Below are positions 17,665-27,382 of a DNA stretch of 64,000 nucleotides, piece after piece. Every line of letters starts with the position of its first letter. The first letter of the stretch is position 1. The position numbers were made by a program, and so were the translations under genes. Source of the DNA: Thalassobacillus cyri (lineage in GTDB: Bacteria; Bacillota; Bacilli; Bacillales; Halobacillaceae); NCBI RefSeq assembly GCF_900107755.1, contig NZ_FNQR01000006.1, positions 1-64,000 of the forward strand, given 5' to 3'. The notes below the pieces were generated by a model. That model saw nothing but the letters and a program-made list of their open reading frames with translations, made no database searches and was not told where the DNA came from.

Positions 17665-18538
17665 GAATTTCCATAAACAACAAGTACTTCATGATATAAC
17701 ATTTCAAATCAAGGACGGTTCGATCTACGGGCTTTTAGGCTCTAACGGAGCCGGAAAGACGACTTTGCTGAAAATCATTGTGGGTATTTTAAAGCAGGAG
17801 AAGGGGAGTGTACAGATCGAGGGACAGAAGGTGTTCGAAAACACCGACGTGAAAAAACGGATGATTTTCATTCCTGACAGCCTTTATTTTTTCCCGCATT
17901 ATACCATTGAGCAAATGGCAAATTTCTATCAGAATATCTACCCTTCCTGGGATCAGGAACGATTTGTGCAGCTCAGGGAGATGTTCGGCCTTGATATTAA
18001 AAAAAAGGTCAGTCAATTTTCGAAAGGGATGCGCAGGCAGGTAGCTTTTTGGCTCGCTTTTTCTGCCATGCCGGATATCCTCGTACTGGATGAGCCATTC
18101 GATGGATTGGACCCGGTAGTAAGAAGGAAAGTGAAGAACCTGCTGATCCAGGATGTCGCCGATCGGGAAATGACCGTACTGATATCTTCTCATAACCTGA
18201 GAGAGGTGGAAGATATTTGTGATTATGTCGGCATATTGCATAAGGGTTCCATTTTACTGGAAAAGGATCTGGATGAACTGAAAGCGGATATACATAAAGT
18301 ACAGGTAGCTTTCAGGAACCATGTGCCGGCAGCCCTGAAAAAAGATTTGTCTATTCTACATGAAGAAAAGCGTGGGAGTGTACGTCTGTGGATTGTCAGA
18401 GGAGCGGAAACAGAAGTTTCAAAGTTAATCGAATCTTATCAGCCTATCGTCTATGATTTGCTGCCGCTCACATTAGAAGAAATTTTTGTCTATGAAATGG
18501 GAGGTGCCGGTTATAATGTGGAAAACATCCTCGTTTAA
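17639..18538 (+). CDS. ABC transporter ATP-binding protein
   Basis: 299 residues from ATG 17639, whose ribosome site GGGGGAGG lies inside the preceding gntR. Walker A is GSNGAGKTT, the signature segment is FSKGMRRQVAFWLAFS (SKGM in place of SGGQ, common in the drug/YtrB group), and Walker B is ILVLDEPFDGLD. SSHNLREVEDICDY contains the H-loop. The C-terminal ~80 residues are the usual accessory domain. It energises the permease encoded immediately downstream (stop overlaps the next start by 23 bases). Confidence 0.92.
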   Translation: MIKLQEVNKNFHKQQVLHDITFQIKDGSIYGLLGSNGAGKTTLLKIIVGILKQEKGSVQIEGQKVFENTDVKKRMIFIPDSLYFFPHYTIEQMANFYQNIYPSWDQERFVQLREMFGLDIKKKVSQFSKGMRRQVAFWLAFSAMPDILVLDEPFDGLDPVVRRKVKNLLIQDVADREMTVLISSHNLREVEDICDYVGILHKGSILLEKDLDELKADIHKVQVAFRNHVPAALKKDLSILHEEKRGSVRLWIVRGAETEVSKLIESYQPIVYDLLPLTLEEIFVYEMGGAGYNVENILV

Positions 18539-20438
18539 GAAGGAAGTGACAAAACAGAACTTCAGGAGCGTTGGCTGGATCGGGATCATTTACTTGATCG
18601 GATTGCTTTTTGCTATGCCGCTTCGAATAATGATGGAGTTGTCCAGCGACCGTCCATTTCAATTTTTACATGAAAATGGATTATTCCAAATCAATTTTGA
18701 AATCCAGCAGGTAATGATGATCATCATTCCTGTCTTACTTGGGATTTTCCTGTTCCGTTATTTGCAAGTGAAAGAAACCTCAGATTTTGTACATAGTCTG
18801 CCGCTCAAGCGTACGGAACTCTATCATAATAACGTTTGGAATGGGATGGTCATTCTGGTGGCGCCGATTATCATCAATGCGGCGGTGATGACTATTCTCT
18901 ATATCAGTTTTGATTTATCTTATGTGTACAGCTTGGAGGACATCTGGTACTGGCTTGGCGGAACACTCAGCGTTACGCTGCTATTATTTTTTGCTGCAGT
19001 CTTTGTCGGGATGGTCACAGGTCTGACTGCAGTCCATGGCGTCCTGACCTATATCATGCTGCTATTCCCGGCTGGAATCACTGTACTGCTTTACTTTGCT
19101 ATGAACCAGTTTTTATATGGATTTTCTGAAAACTACTATATGGATCAGAATCTGCATCAGCTTTCTCCTCTCGTCGATTCATTGAATTTATATAACGCCT
19201 CATTGCCGGCCTCCCGTATGTACGTCTACCTGGCTATTGGGGCTGCGTTTTACGGACTGGCATGGAAAATCTATCAGCATCGGAATATGGAGATGGCAGG
19301 GCAGGCTATCGTATATGGAGTGCTCAGGCCTATCTTTAAATATGGGCTTACGCTTTGTATGATGCTTGTTGGCGGGTTGTATTTTCAAAACCATCCTAAT
19401 ACTACGTGGATAGTTTTTGGGTATATGGCCGGAGCGGTGAGCGGTTATGCGATTGCGGAAATGGTTCTGCAAAAGACATGGCGGGTGTTTAGCGCCTGGA
19501 AAGGGTTCATCGGTTATGCTGCAGCTGCAGGACTAGTCTTTTTACTATTGCAGTTGGATATTACCGGGTTTGAACAGCGGGTTCCTGCTGCGGCCAAAGT
19601 CGATCGTGTCTTTATAGGGGAAGGCTCTTATAGCTACCAGAATAATCACCCCTATAATGAGTCCGGTTATTTGAATGAAAATGAAAATATCCAGGCTGTA
19701 ACGAAACTGCACAAGCAAATTATTTCATCCGGTTCAGAGGAGTATCGAATCGGAAGGAGAAATCTCTTTCTTGCTTATGAGATGAAAAACGGTGAGACAA
19801 TGGTAAGAGAATACATGATTCCTGAACAGGACTACCGGGCTTACTTAGATCCGATCTATGAATCTCTTGAATATAAAGCATTGAAGTACCCTGTTATGAA
19901 AGTGGAACCGGAAAATATCGACCGGATCAGATTTTTCACCGATTATGCCAGCTCAGATAAACTGGTGGTCGCTGAACCGGAGGAGATTGAAACATTAATG
20001 TCCCGATTAAAGCAAGATTTGCAGGCGGAAACCTATGAAGATATGATACCTTCCCTGGGAGATCGCGGAGATATCAGCTTCCTGCTAGATAGTGGGATGG
20101 AAGTGCATATCCCTATGAAACGTTCCTACGGTCAGCTGAATGAATGGCTTAAACAAAAAGGGCTGTATGAAGGAGCAGTATTGACAGACGAAGATGTCTC
20201 CAAGGCGGTGATTGTTCATCAAAATGAGCCGGGTGGTCCGATTTACAACGAATTCAAATCAGCTGCTGCCTCGAATGAACATGTCTGGACAGTGAAAGAC
20301 AACCAAAAAATCAAATTGCTGTTAAACAGTAAGGAATACCAGGGACAAGGCAGGTATTTTGTCGGTATATATCCTAAAGGTGGAGAGCCGTTGATCTATC
20401 GGATATCCGAAGATTTAGTAGCGAGGGTGGTCAATTAA
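18516..20438 (+). CDS. ABC transporter permease with large extracytoplasmic C-terminal domain
   Basis: 640 residues from ATG 18516 (GGGAGGTG upstream). About seven to nine membrane segments lie within residues 15-360; after the last of these (GYAAAAGLVFLLLQLDI) comes a ~280-residue hydrophilic domain. This layout is seen in YtrC/YtrD-like permeases partnered with GntR-controlled ATPases. Substrate is unknown; export of antimicrobial peptides or another cell-envelope role is inference from the group. The ECF sigma gene follows 20 bases later, which suggests one transcript. Confidence 0.82.
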   Translation: MWKTSSFKKEVTKQNFRSVGWIGIIYLIGLLFAMPLRIMMELSSDRPFQFLHENGLFQINFEIQQVMMIIIPVLLGIFLFRYLQVKETSDFVHSLPLKRTELYHNNVWNGMVILVAPIIINAAVMTILYISFDLSYVYSLEDIWYWLGGTLSVTLLLFFAAVFVGMVTGLTAVHGVLTYIMLLFPAGITVLLYFAMNQFLYGFSENYYMDQNLHQLSPLVDSLNLYNASLPASRMYVYLAIGAAFYGLAWKIYQHRNMEMAGQAIVYGVLRPIFKYGLTLCMMLVGGLYFQNHPNTTWIVFGYMAGAVSGYAIAEMVLQKTWRVFSAWKGFIGYAAAAGLVFLLLQLDITGFEQRVPAAAKVDRVFIGEGSYSYQNNHPYNESGYLNENENIQAVTKLHKQIISSGSEEYRIGRRNLFLAYEMKNGETMVREYMIPEQDYRAYLDPIYESLEYKALKYPVMKVEPENIDRIRFFTDYASSDKLVVAEPEEIETLMSRLKQDLQAETYEDMIPSLGDRGDISFLLDSGMEVHIPMKRSYGQLNEWLKQKGLYEGAVLTDEDVSKAVIVHQNEPGGPIYNEFKSAAASNEHVWTVKDNQKIKLLLNSKEYQGQGRYFVGIYPKGGEPLIYRISEDLVARVVN

Positions 20439-20458
20439 GTTAGAAAGAGGGGATTTTT

Positions 20459-20989
20459 ATGGAAGGGCTGGCATATGAAGAAATTTATACAACTAATTAT
20501 CAAAAAGTTTATGGTGCGGCATTACGTGTAGTCAAGAACCCTTATCTTGCAGAAGAAGCTGCTCAGGAAGCTTTCATAAAAGCATACAACAACAGAGAAA
20601 AACTGGAGGATATCAATAAATTGGCAGCCTGGCTTGGCCAAATTGCCACAAGGACAGCGATTGATATATGGAGAAAAGAAAGAAGAAAGCTGATCGTTCC
20701 ACTTGATGATTTGATCGATGGCAGTCATAAAGCTGCCATCGGTTGTAATGGAGTAGATAAACAGGTGGAGGAATTAATCAGTCACCATCAACTGATGGAA
20801 GAACTTAAACACCTCGCTCCGAAACTGCATGCAGTATTTATGATGAAATACTTTCACGGAATGAAAGAAGTTGACATAGCTGAGCGCCTGGAAATTTCCA
20901 TTTCTGCTGTAAAATCAAGAGCATATCGAGCCAGAATGTCCTTAAAGAAGAGACTGAGTCAGAAGGGAAGCACGTTGTCGACTTCCTAA
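20459..20989 (+). CDS. ECF-type RNA polymerase sigma factor
   Basis: 176 residues. Region 2 is EEIYTTNYQKVYGAALRVV with PYLAEEAAQEAFIKAY. Region 4 is HAVFMMKYFHGMKEVDIAERLEISISAVKSRAYRARMSL, a clear helix-turn-helix. ATG 20459 follows AGAGGGG. ECF factors usually adjoin an anti-sigma gene; none is present here, and the strand reverses after a terminator. Its position directly behind the ABC permease suggests the transporter or its regulator provides the signal, which is inference. Confidence 0.9.
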   Translation: MEGLAYEEIYTTNYQKVYGAALRVVKNPYLAEEAAQEAFIKAYNNREKLEDINKLAAWLGQIATRTAIDIWRKERRKLIVPLDDLIDGSHKAAIGCNGVDKQVEELISHHQLMEELKHLAPKLHAVFMMKYFHGMKEVDIAERLEISISAVKSRAYRARMSLKKRLSQKGSTLSTS

Positions 20990-20994
20990 AATAC

Positions 20995-21056
20995 AGAAGA
21001 AGAGAAGCCCCTCTGATCGTTACCCTGGATCAGGAGGTCTTCTCTTCTATTTTTTC
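20995..21056. terminator. Bidirectional terminator between ECF sigma and aldehyde dehydrogenase genes
   Basis: Long stem with AGAAGAGAAG and CTGATC on the left arm and GATCAG and CTTCTCTTCT on the right (20995-21048), with one small bulge, followed by ATTTTTT. It separates convergent genes. Confidence 0.85.
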
Positions 21057-22427
21057 TTATTTCAATAACTTTTTGATTATTTTCAATCCTGCTTTCGAGC
21101 CTGGATAGCGGAAGCTGTAGTCAAACTTGGTCGTTTGCCTGGTGATGCTCTTTTGGTGGGTAAATGTATTAAAGCTTGCTTTCCCGTGATAGGCCCCCAT
21201 GCCGCTGCTTCCGACCCCGCCGAATGGAAGGTGAGGGTTTGCGATATGATAGAGTGTATCATTGATGCATCCGCCGCCGAAGGAAAGGGTTTCGGTCACA
21301 TATTTCTGATCCTTTTCGTTTTTACCGAAATAGTAGAGTGCCAGCGGCTTTTCTTGATCTTGCAGGGTCTCCACAGCATCGGATAGATTTTCGTAAGTAA
21401 GCACAGGAAGGATTGGTCCGAAAATTTCTTCTCCCATGACAGGGTCGTCCCAACCGATATCATCCATGACAGTCGGTTCAATCCTCAACCGCTCCCTTTT
21501 GCTACGTCCACCGGTGACAATCTCGCCATTATCCAAAAAGCCGGTCAAGCGATCAAAGTGGCTGCTGGATACTATACTGGTGAAATCGGTATTCTCAAAC
21601 GGATCCTTTCCATACATAGACTGAATATGCTTTTTGATTTTCACTAACAGTTTGTCTTTTACATCTTCGTGGACAAATAAGTAATCAGGAGCTATGCAGG
21701 TCTGTCCTGCATTGGTGAATTTGCCCCAGACAATCCGCTTTGCTGCCAGGTCGAGTTTCGCATCTTTATGGACGATTGCCGGGCTTTTCCCGCCAAGTTC
21801 AAGGGTGACAGGAGTGAGATGCCTGCTCGCTTTTTCCATGACGATTTTTCCCACCGGTATGCTGCCTGTAAAAAAGATATAATCAAAGCGCTGGTCCAAC
21901 AGCTCCTGGCTGGTTTCTTTCCCGCCTTCTAGCACGGTAAGTAAACCGGGTTCGAAGGTTTCTGCAATTATTTCCTCCAACAGGGCAGACACGTTCGGGG
22001 TCAACTCGGATGGTTTCAGAATTACCGTATTGCCAGCTGCAATCGCACCGATGATTGGAGCAAGCGCAAGGTTGATCGGATAGTTCCACGGCGCGATGAC
22101 AAGCACGTTTCCATATGGTTCTTTTATGATATAGTTCTTAGACCCCTTGTGGGTGATGGGAGTTTTCACATAGATCGGTTCCATCCATTCTTCCAGATGT
22201 TTGATATGATCATCAAGCTCACTATAAAGGAAGCCCACCTCAGTCGCAAAAGCTTCATATTCCGATTTGTTGAGGTCGGTATGGACTGCTTCAAGGATGG
22301 CAGGCTCCCACTTTTTCAACATTTTTTTCAGTTTCTTCAACTGATTCATACGGAACTCGTAGGGTTTCGTATGACCTTGCCGGAAAAATTCTCTTTGGTC
22401 CGCTACCGCTTTTTGAATGATTGACAT
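21057..22427 (-). CDS. NAD(P)-dependent aldehyde dehydrogenase
   Basis: 456 residues, the short, C-terminally hydrophobic class 3-like type (B. subtilis YwdH group). Catalytic residues can be seen: the Glu of VTLELGGKSPAIV and the nucleophilic Cys of NAGQTCIAPDY; GSIPVGKIV is the cofactor-loop region, and PYGNVLVIAPWNYP is typical. It oxidises medium or long-chain aldehydes to acids, by family. ATG 22427 is preceded by GGAGGAATG on the minus strand. RNase Z lies 13 bases upstream on the same strand, so the two are co-transcribed. Confidence 0.92.
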   Translation of the reverse strand: MSIIQKAVADQREFFRQGHTKPYEFRMNQLKKLKKMLKKWEPAILEAVHTDLNKSEYEAFATEVGFLYSELDDHIKHLEEWMEPIYVKTPITHKGSKNYIIKEPYGNVLVIAPWNYPINLALAPIIGAIAAGNTVILKPSELTPNVSALLEEIIAETFEPGLLTVLEGGKETSQELLDQRFDYIFFTGSIPVGKIVMEKASRHLTPVTLELGGKSPAIVHKDAKLDLAAKRIVWGKFTNAGQTCIAPDYLFVHEDVKDKLLVKIKKHIQSMYGKDPFENTDFTSIVSSSHFDRLTGFLDNGEIVTGGRSKRERLRIEPTVMDDIGWDDPVMGEEIFGPILPVLTYENLSDAVETLQDQEKPLALYYFGKNEKDQKYVTETLSFGGGCINDTLYHIANPHLPFGGVGSSGMGAYHGKASFNTFTHQKSITRQTTKFDYSFRYPGSKAGLKIIKKLLK

Positions 22428-22440
22428 GGATCATTCCTCC

Positions 22441-23367
22441 TTACTTATTAGCTGGCACTGGGTGTTCATAAAAGTCATGGGCAATGACGGTGTTGGGAAA
22501 AATCTCTCGAGCTTCCCGCAACAATTCCTCCGCCTCCTCACCTTGATATCTGGAGGAAATGTGACTGATGATCAATTGCTTCGCATCAGCGAGTTTGGCA
22601 AGTTGTGCTGCCTGGCGGGTGGTCGAATGGAAGTAGGCATATGCCAATTGTTCGTCTGCTCCAGCAAAAGTAGCCTCATGAACAAGGATGTCAGCATGCT
22701 TCAAATCGTCTGCCAAACTTTCGAGGTAACGGGTATCACCAAGGATGGCTAATTTGCGTCCACGCTTGGAAGGTCCGATGAAATCATCACGTTGAATGAC
22801 TCTACCATCAGAAAGTTCTGTCGCTTCATTTTGTTTGATCTTTTGATAAATAGGGCCAGGGGAAATGCCGGCTGCCTTCAGTCTTTCAGGAAGGAGTTCC
22901 CCAGGTTGATCTTTTTCCTGAATAATATAACCGAAGCTTTCCAGTCCGTGCTCAAGTCGAATGCTCTCTACTAGTAGTCCCTCATCCTCGTAAATGACGC
23001 CTTCAGCCACTTCAATAATTTCCAGTGGGTAGGGGAGTCTGGTCCCGCTGACACGCAGTGCCGTTACTACATATTCTTTCAGCCCTTTTGGCCCGTATAT
23101 GGTGCAAGGTGTTTCTCCACCTTGAAATGAGCGGCTGCTCAATAATCCAGGCAGGCCGTAAATGTGATCGCCGTGGAGGTGGGTGATGAATATTTTTTCA
23201 ATCCTGCGTGGACGAATGTTCGTGCGTAAAATTTGGTGCTGTGTCGATTCTCCGCAGTCGAACAACCAGGTGCTCTGTCGTTCTTGAAGCATCTGTAAAG
23301 CTAACGCGGAGACATTCCGTTCTTTTGAAGGGACCCCTGAGCCGGTCCCGAGAAAAAATAATTCCAT
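22441..23367 (-). CDS. rnz: Ribonuclease Z (tRNA 3' endonuclease)
   Basis: 308 residues, metallo-beta-lactamase fold. Metal motif [12 protein letters not shown], then [25 protein letters not shown] and a C-terminal ISHISSRYQ place all zinc ligands of the tRNase Z family. The long exosite-like insert near residues 160-185 ([12 protein letters not shown]) matches bacterial RNase Z. It trims the 3' trailers of tRNA precursors lacking an encoded CCA. AGGAGGAAAG precedes the ATG on the minus strand. B. subtilis yqjK/rnz holds the same neighbourhood. Confidence 0.95.
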   Translation of the reverse strand: MELFFLGTGSGVPSKERNVSALALQMLQERQSTWLFDCGESTQHQILRTNIRPRRIEKIFITHLHGDHIYGLPGLLSSRSFQGGETPCTIYGPKGLKEYVVTALRVSGTRLPYPLEIIEVAEGVIYEDEGLLVESIRLEHGLESFGYIIQEKDQPGELLPERLKAAGISPGPIYQKIKQNEATELSDGRVIQRDDFIGPSKRGRKLAILGDTRYLESLADDLKHADILVHEATFAGADEQLAYAYFHSTTRQAAQLAKLADAKQLIISHISSRYQGEEAEELLREAREIFPNTVIAHDFYEHPVPANK

Positions 23368-23423
23368 AATCTTTCCTCCTATATCGCTATCTTACCATTG
23401 GTAAAGACTGGTGACACGTAAAA

Positions 23424-23456
23424 AGAAAGACCCGTGCCTGAAGGGACGGATCTTTA
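23424..23456 (-). terminator. Terminator-like hairpin upstream of rnz
   Basis: On the minus strand AAAGATCCGT / ACGGGTCTTT with a CCCTTCAGGC loop region is followed by CTTTTT. It ends the namA transcript, 10 bases after its stop at 23467, and insulates rnz. Confidence 0.8.
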
Positions 23457-23466
23457 CCTGATAGAG

Positions 23467-24486
23467 TTACTTCCATGCTCGGGCATATTGCCGCGGACCT
23501 TCAAGAGAGAAGCCCAACTCATCAGCTGCCTGTTTTGACCAGTACGGGTTGCGTAGGAGTGCACGACCGATGAAAACCAAATCAGCACGTTCATTTTGCA
23601 AAAGTTCTTCTGCCTGGAGACCATGCGTGATCAAGCCTACAGCTCCGGTTGCGATGCCTGTCTCGCGCTTGATTGTTTCTGCATAAGTTAGTTGATAGCC
23701 TGGAAAAGGGTTGATGGAGGCAGGCACGACACCACCGGAACTTACATCAATCAAATCGACTCCCTGCTCTTTCATCTCTCCAGCATAATAGAGAAAATCT
23801 TGCATTGTATTTCCGCCTTCCTGGTATTCATCAGCTGAAATTCTTACCAATAATGGCCCCTCCCATACTTCCTGGACAGCTGTTATCACTTCTCTTAAGA
23901 AGCGGTAGCGGTTCTCTTTATTCCCACCATAATTGTCGTTCCGATGGTTGGTGAGAGGGGATAGGAATTGGTTGATTAAGTATCCATGGGCTCCATGGAG
24001 TTCAATAGTATCAAACTCAGCTTCTTTTGCTCTTCTGGCAGCTTCCTTGAATGCCATGACCACATGGTGAATATCATCCGTGCTCATTTCAAGAGGAGTT
24101 TGTAATTGTTCGTTGAATCGGAGTGCACTTGGGGCATAAATATCATTTTTCAGGTTCGCTTTTCTGCCTGCATGGGCAAGCTGTATGGCAGAAGCTGCAC
24201 CATGACGGTGTATGCCTTCATTGATAATCTTTAAACCTTCGATATGATCGTCGCTCCAAATTCCAAGGTCTTCATGGGAAATCCGTCCTTCAGGGACGAC
24301 AGCAGTGGCTTCAGTCATGACCAGACCTACTTGGCCTGCAGCACGACTTTCATAATGTGCAAAGTGAAAAGCATTTGCCGTTCCATCCTGGGTGGTGGAT
24401 GAATACATGCACATCGGGGACATGACAACCCTGTTTTTCAGGCTGAGGTTTTTAATGGTATAAGTGGTAAATAATTTCGGTTTCAT
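23467..24486 (-). CDS. namA: NADPH dehydrogenase, old yellow enzyme family
   Basis: 339 residues, the same length as B. subtilis YqjM. FMN-dependent TIM barrel that reduces alpha,beta-unsaturated carbonyls with NADPH. Redox-tuning Cys26 in MSPMCMYSS, typical of the YqjM subgroup, is present, as are HAGRKANL, the active-site [14 protein letters not shown] and [10 protein letters not shown] at the C-terminus. ATG 24486 follows GGAGGAGAAT on the minus strand. Role in oxidative or electrophile stress is family knowledge. The GDPD gene is 30 bases upstream and probably in the same transcript. Confidence 0.95.
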   Translation of the reverse strand: MKPKLFTTYTIKNLSLKNRVVMSPMCMYSSTTQDGTANAFHFAHYESRAAGQVGLVMTEATAVVPEGRISHEDLGIWSDDHIEGLKIINEGIHRHGAASAIQLAHAGRKANLKNDIYAPSALRFNEQLQTPLEMSTDDIHHVVMAFKEAARRAKEAEFDTIELHGAHGYLINQFLSPLTNHRNDNYGGNKENRYRFLREVITAVQEVWEGPLLVRISADEYQEGGNTMQDFLYYAGEMKEQGVDLIDVSSGGVVPASINPFPGYQLTYAETIKRETGIATGAVGLITHGLQAEELLQNERADLVFIGRALLRNPYWSKQAADELGFSLEGPRQYARAWK

Positions 24487-24516
24487 CCTAAATTCTCCTC
24501 CGTGACAGTAAATAGG

Positions 24517-25248
24517 TTATTTATATAATTTGCGATATTCCTTAGCCAGATGGGGAACATCAGTGAATATCCCATCACATTTTAGTTTAAAGCACTTTTT
24601 CATCTGCATTGGCCGGTTGACCGTATATATCCGGAGTGCCAGATTATGCTGACGACAAGCTTTTGCCAGATTGCTATTTAACAATCTGTATTTGGTGTGA
24701 AAGCCTGTAACTCCAATTTTTTTTAAGTGATTTGGCAGGTCTGGTACCTTCTTTGAGCTTAAAAAGGCGGTAGAGACGTTCGGATCGATTTTCTTCATTC
24801 GTTCCATGCTGGCAGCGTTGAAAGAGGAAATAACTGTTTTCTCAAGCACCTGGTATTTCTGGAGATGATCATAAACAATTTGCTCGAGCTGCTTATAGTC
24901 AATAACATTGTTTTTCAGTTCAATATTCAGGATAATGGATTTATCATGAACCCAGTCTAAAAATTCTTCTAATGCTACAATGGAAGTATCTGAAAATTTA
25001 GTAGAAAACCAAGTTCCGGCATCCAGCTTTTTTATTTCTTCGTATGTATAGTCCTGGACAAATCCGGTTCCATTGGTGGTCCGGCGGACGTTCTCATCAT
25101 GGATCAGGATAGGGATGCTATCTTTGGTGAGTTGGACATCCGTTTCAATGCCATCCGCACCGGCATGATAGGCCAACTCGAATGCTGGCATAGTGTTTTC
25201 AGGTGCGAGCTTGCTTGCACCTCGGTGGGCGAAAATCATTGTTCCCAA
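24517..25248 (-). CDS. Glycerophosphodiester phosphodiesterase
   Basis: 243 residues from a TTG at 25248, chosen because GAGGTG ends six bases before it; the ATG nine bases further in is less well placed. The GDPD motif is intact: AHRGASKLAPENTMPAF, the metal site GIETDVQLTKDSIPILIHDENVRRTTNG, and a later ELKN. There is no signal peptide, so it is cytoplasmic, hydrolysing glycerophosphodiesters to glycerol-3-phosphate and alcohol. B. subtilis does not carry it at this place between yqjM and yqjN; presence here is a local gene-content difference. It is divergent from the peptidase gene. Confidence 0.9.
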   Translation of the reverse strand: MGTMIFAHRGASKLAPENTMPAFELAYHAGADGIETDVQLTKDSIPILIHDENVRRTTNGTGFVQDYTYEEIKKLDAGTWFSTKFSDTSIVALEEFLDWVHDKSIILNIELKNNVIDYKQLEQIVYDHLQKYQVLEKTVISSFNAASMERMKKIDPNVSTAFLSSKKVPDLPNHLKKIGVTGFHTKYRLLNSNLAKACRQHNLALRIYTVNRPMQMKKCFKLKCDGIFTDVPHLAKEYRKLYK

Positions 25249-25329
25249 TTGTGTCACCTCTCGATATTTACTCTTTTTGATTGTGTGACATTTAATAAGA
25301 AAAGTCAATTTACAAGGAGTGGGTCGTCG

Positions 25330-26949
25330 ATGGAAGTACAGTGGAAAACGAAAGGACAGTTGACTGATCTTTTATGTTCACTAGTCAATTATCAAAGTAT
25401 TACTGGAAGTAACGATGAAATAGCCATTATTGAATACTTACAGCACCTACTGGGTACGAAAGCTTATTTCAAACAGAATCCGGATCACCTGCAAGTACAC
25501 CCCTTGAAAGATGGCCGCCAGCTATTGACGGCTTTAGTTAAGAATGGGGAAGCGAAAGATACCATTGTGCTGTTATCTCATATAGATGTGGTAGGGATAG
25601 ATGATTATGGATCGTTTCAGAACTTAGCATTTCATCCCAAAGAACTAACGAATGAATTGATGAATCATCTGGAAGAATTACCAGCGGAAGCTGCTGAGGA
25701 TCTGCAGTCCGGCAAATGGCTGTTTGGGCGGGGTACCATGGATATGAAGGCAGGTCTCACGGTTCATTTATCCATATTAGAACAAGCAATGAATGGGACA
25801 TTCGATGGGAATCTTTTGTTGCTGGCAGTGCCTGATGAAGAAGTCAATTCACTCGGTATGCTGACCGCTCTGCCTGCTTTAGATGAACTAAAGAATAGGC
25901 ATGAGCTGAATTATAAAGCGACGATGAACGGAGAGCCGATGTTTCGTAAATACCCAGGAGACCCGGCTTACTATCTCTATACCGGGTCAATTGGTAAAGT
26001 GCTGCCCGGGTTCCTTTGTTATGGAAAAGAAACGCATGTCGGAGAACCGTTTGCTGGCTTGAATGCCAATTTGATGATCAGCTATCTAGCACAGGAACTG
26101 GAATTGAGTGAGGATTTTATTGAAACGGTTGGAGAAGAGACGACTCCGCCGCCTATCAGTCTGATGCAGCGGGATTTAAAAGAGGAATACTCCGTACAGA
26201 CACCCCAGGCAGCAGTAGCTATGTACAACGTCCTATACATGGAACAGACGATAGCAGAAATCAATGAGAAGCTATTAGCTGCAGCTGGCAGGGCAAAACA
26301 AAAAATCCTCCAGCATTACAATAGTAAAGCCGAACATTATATTGCAGAAAATGAACGGACGTTTCTTGATATGGACGTGACCGTGCTTTCTTATGAACAA
26401 TTGTACCAGGAGGCGGAAAAGCGTTACGGAAAAGGCGAGGTGGAAAGGCGACAGAACTTGTTGACTTCACAAAGGGATCAGGGAGACAGGGACTTTTCGA
26501 CTTTGCTGGTACAGGACCTTGCCTCCTTGTGTAAAGACATCGGGCCTATGATTGTGCTGTTTTACAGTCCTCCATTTTATCCATCGGTGTCTTCAAAAAA
26601 AGACCCACTCATTGAATCAACTGTAGAAGCCTGTCAAAACTATGCGAAGAAGTCTTATGGTGTCGACCTTAAAAATGTCGAGTACTTTGCTGGCCTGTCC
26701 GATCTAAGTTTTATTGGACCAGTTTCTGCTGAGTCCCCTCTGGACGATCTTTTGGATTTGATGCCGATTCAAGGGCGTGGTTTCGAGCTTCCGGAAAATG
26801 TGATGCAAACGCTCAATATGCCTATCATTAATGTTGGCCCTTTAGGGAAAGACCCTCACCAATGGACCGAACGTCTGGAACTGGATTATTCGTTCGAGTA
26901 TTTACCTGATCTGTTGCACTATACATTGAATAAACTGTTCAATAATTGA
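25330..26949 (+). CDS. M20-family peptidase, RocB/YqjN-like
   Basis: 539 residues from ATG 25330 with AAGGAGTGGG (25313-25322). It is a zinc hydrolase with the first metal site in LLSHIDVVGID, GRGTMDMKAGLTVHL, VPDEEVNSLG and a late GLSDLSFIGP, matching the amino-acid degradation protein RocB and B. subtilis YqjN (547 residues). Substrate unknown. An ORF starting at 25099 extends it upstream but overlaps the divergent GDPD gene and has no ribosome site. A terminator follows. Confidence 0.85.
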   Translation: MEVQWKTKGQLTDLLCSLVNYQSITGSNDEIAIIEYLQHLLGTKAYFKQNPDHLQVHPLKDGRQLLTALVKNGEAKDTIVLLSHIDVVGIDDYGSFQNLAFHPKELTNELMNHLEELPAEAAEDLQSGKWLFGRGTMDMKAGLTVHLSILEQAMNGTFDGNLLLLAVPDEEVNSLGMLTALPALDELKNRHELNYKATMNGEPMFRKYPGDPAYYLYTGSIGKVLPGFLCYGKETHVGEPFAGLNANLMISYLAQELELSEDFIETVGEETTPPPISLMQRDLKEEYSVQTPQAAVAMYNVLYMEQTIAEINEKLLAAAGRAKQKILQHYNSKAEHYIAENERTFLDMDVTVLSYEQLYQEAEKRYGKGEVERRQNLLTSQRDQGDRDFSTLLVQDLASLCKDIGPMIVLFYSPPFYPSVSSKKDPLIESTVEACQNYAKKSYGVDLKNVEYFAGLSDLSFIGPVSAESPLDDLLDLMPIQGRGFELPENVMQTLNMPIINVGPLGKDPHQWTERLELDYSFEYLPDLLHYTLNKLFNN

Positions 26950-26956
26950 ACGCCTG

Positions 26957-26988
26957 GCTGATCCGTAAAGATTCGGGTCAGCTTTTAT
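26957..26988 (+). terminator. Terminator after the RocB-like peptidase gene
   Basis: Stem GCTGATCCG / CGGGTCAGC with an A-rich loop, followed by TTTTATCTT, starting seven bases after the stop codon. Confidence 0.75.
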
Positions 26989-27112
26989 CTTAGGCTCTGT
27001 AAACTTTATTGCTGATTTTTACAAGAGGCTTATTCAACTAAAGGGCCGAAAAGTCGAAGACTTGATTTCGAGATACTTTGGGTCTGTTGCAGAGTCAGGA
27101 GTAAAGGCGGCT

Positions 27113-27216
27113 GGGAAACGATTCGCTTTCCTGTGGGGGAGCTGGCAAGCTTCCTCGGGCTACGCCCTGTGGGATCTCGCCTAGCCCCTTCTCCCACGGG
27201 AGTCTCACCGTTTCCC
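27113..27216 (-). repeat. Palindromic repeat copy C
   Basis: A 104-bp element with perfect 8-bp outer arms GGGAAACG (27113-27120) / CGTTTCCC (27209-27216) and an extended inner complementarity. In minus orientation it reads GGTGAGACTCCCGTGGGAG, GGCTAGGCGAGATCCC, CCGAGGAAGCTTGCCAG, the same order as copy B. Its tail (down to about 26992, reading GTCTTCGACTTTTCGGCCC to TTTACAGAGCC) is shared with B and D. It is divergent from copy D within the same gap. Confidence 0.8.
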
Positions 27217-27382
27217 CGCCACCCTATTCTTTTCGAGATAAACAGACCCTTACAATGAATGAAAATGTTTTTACCTATGCTGCATCCTGTGTATATCAAG
27301 GATTGTGGCAGTAATCCCTTTTTATGAATGCTCTTTGAAACGCTCCATGCCGGTGTTTCCGTTTTGCTCAGTTAACGCAAAG

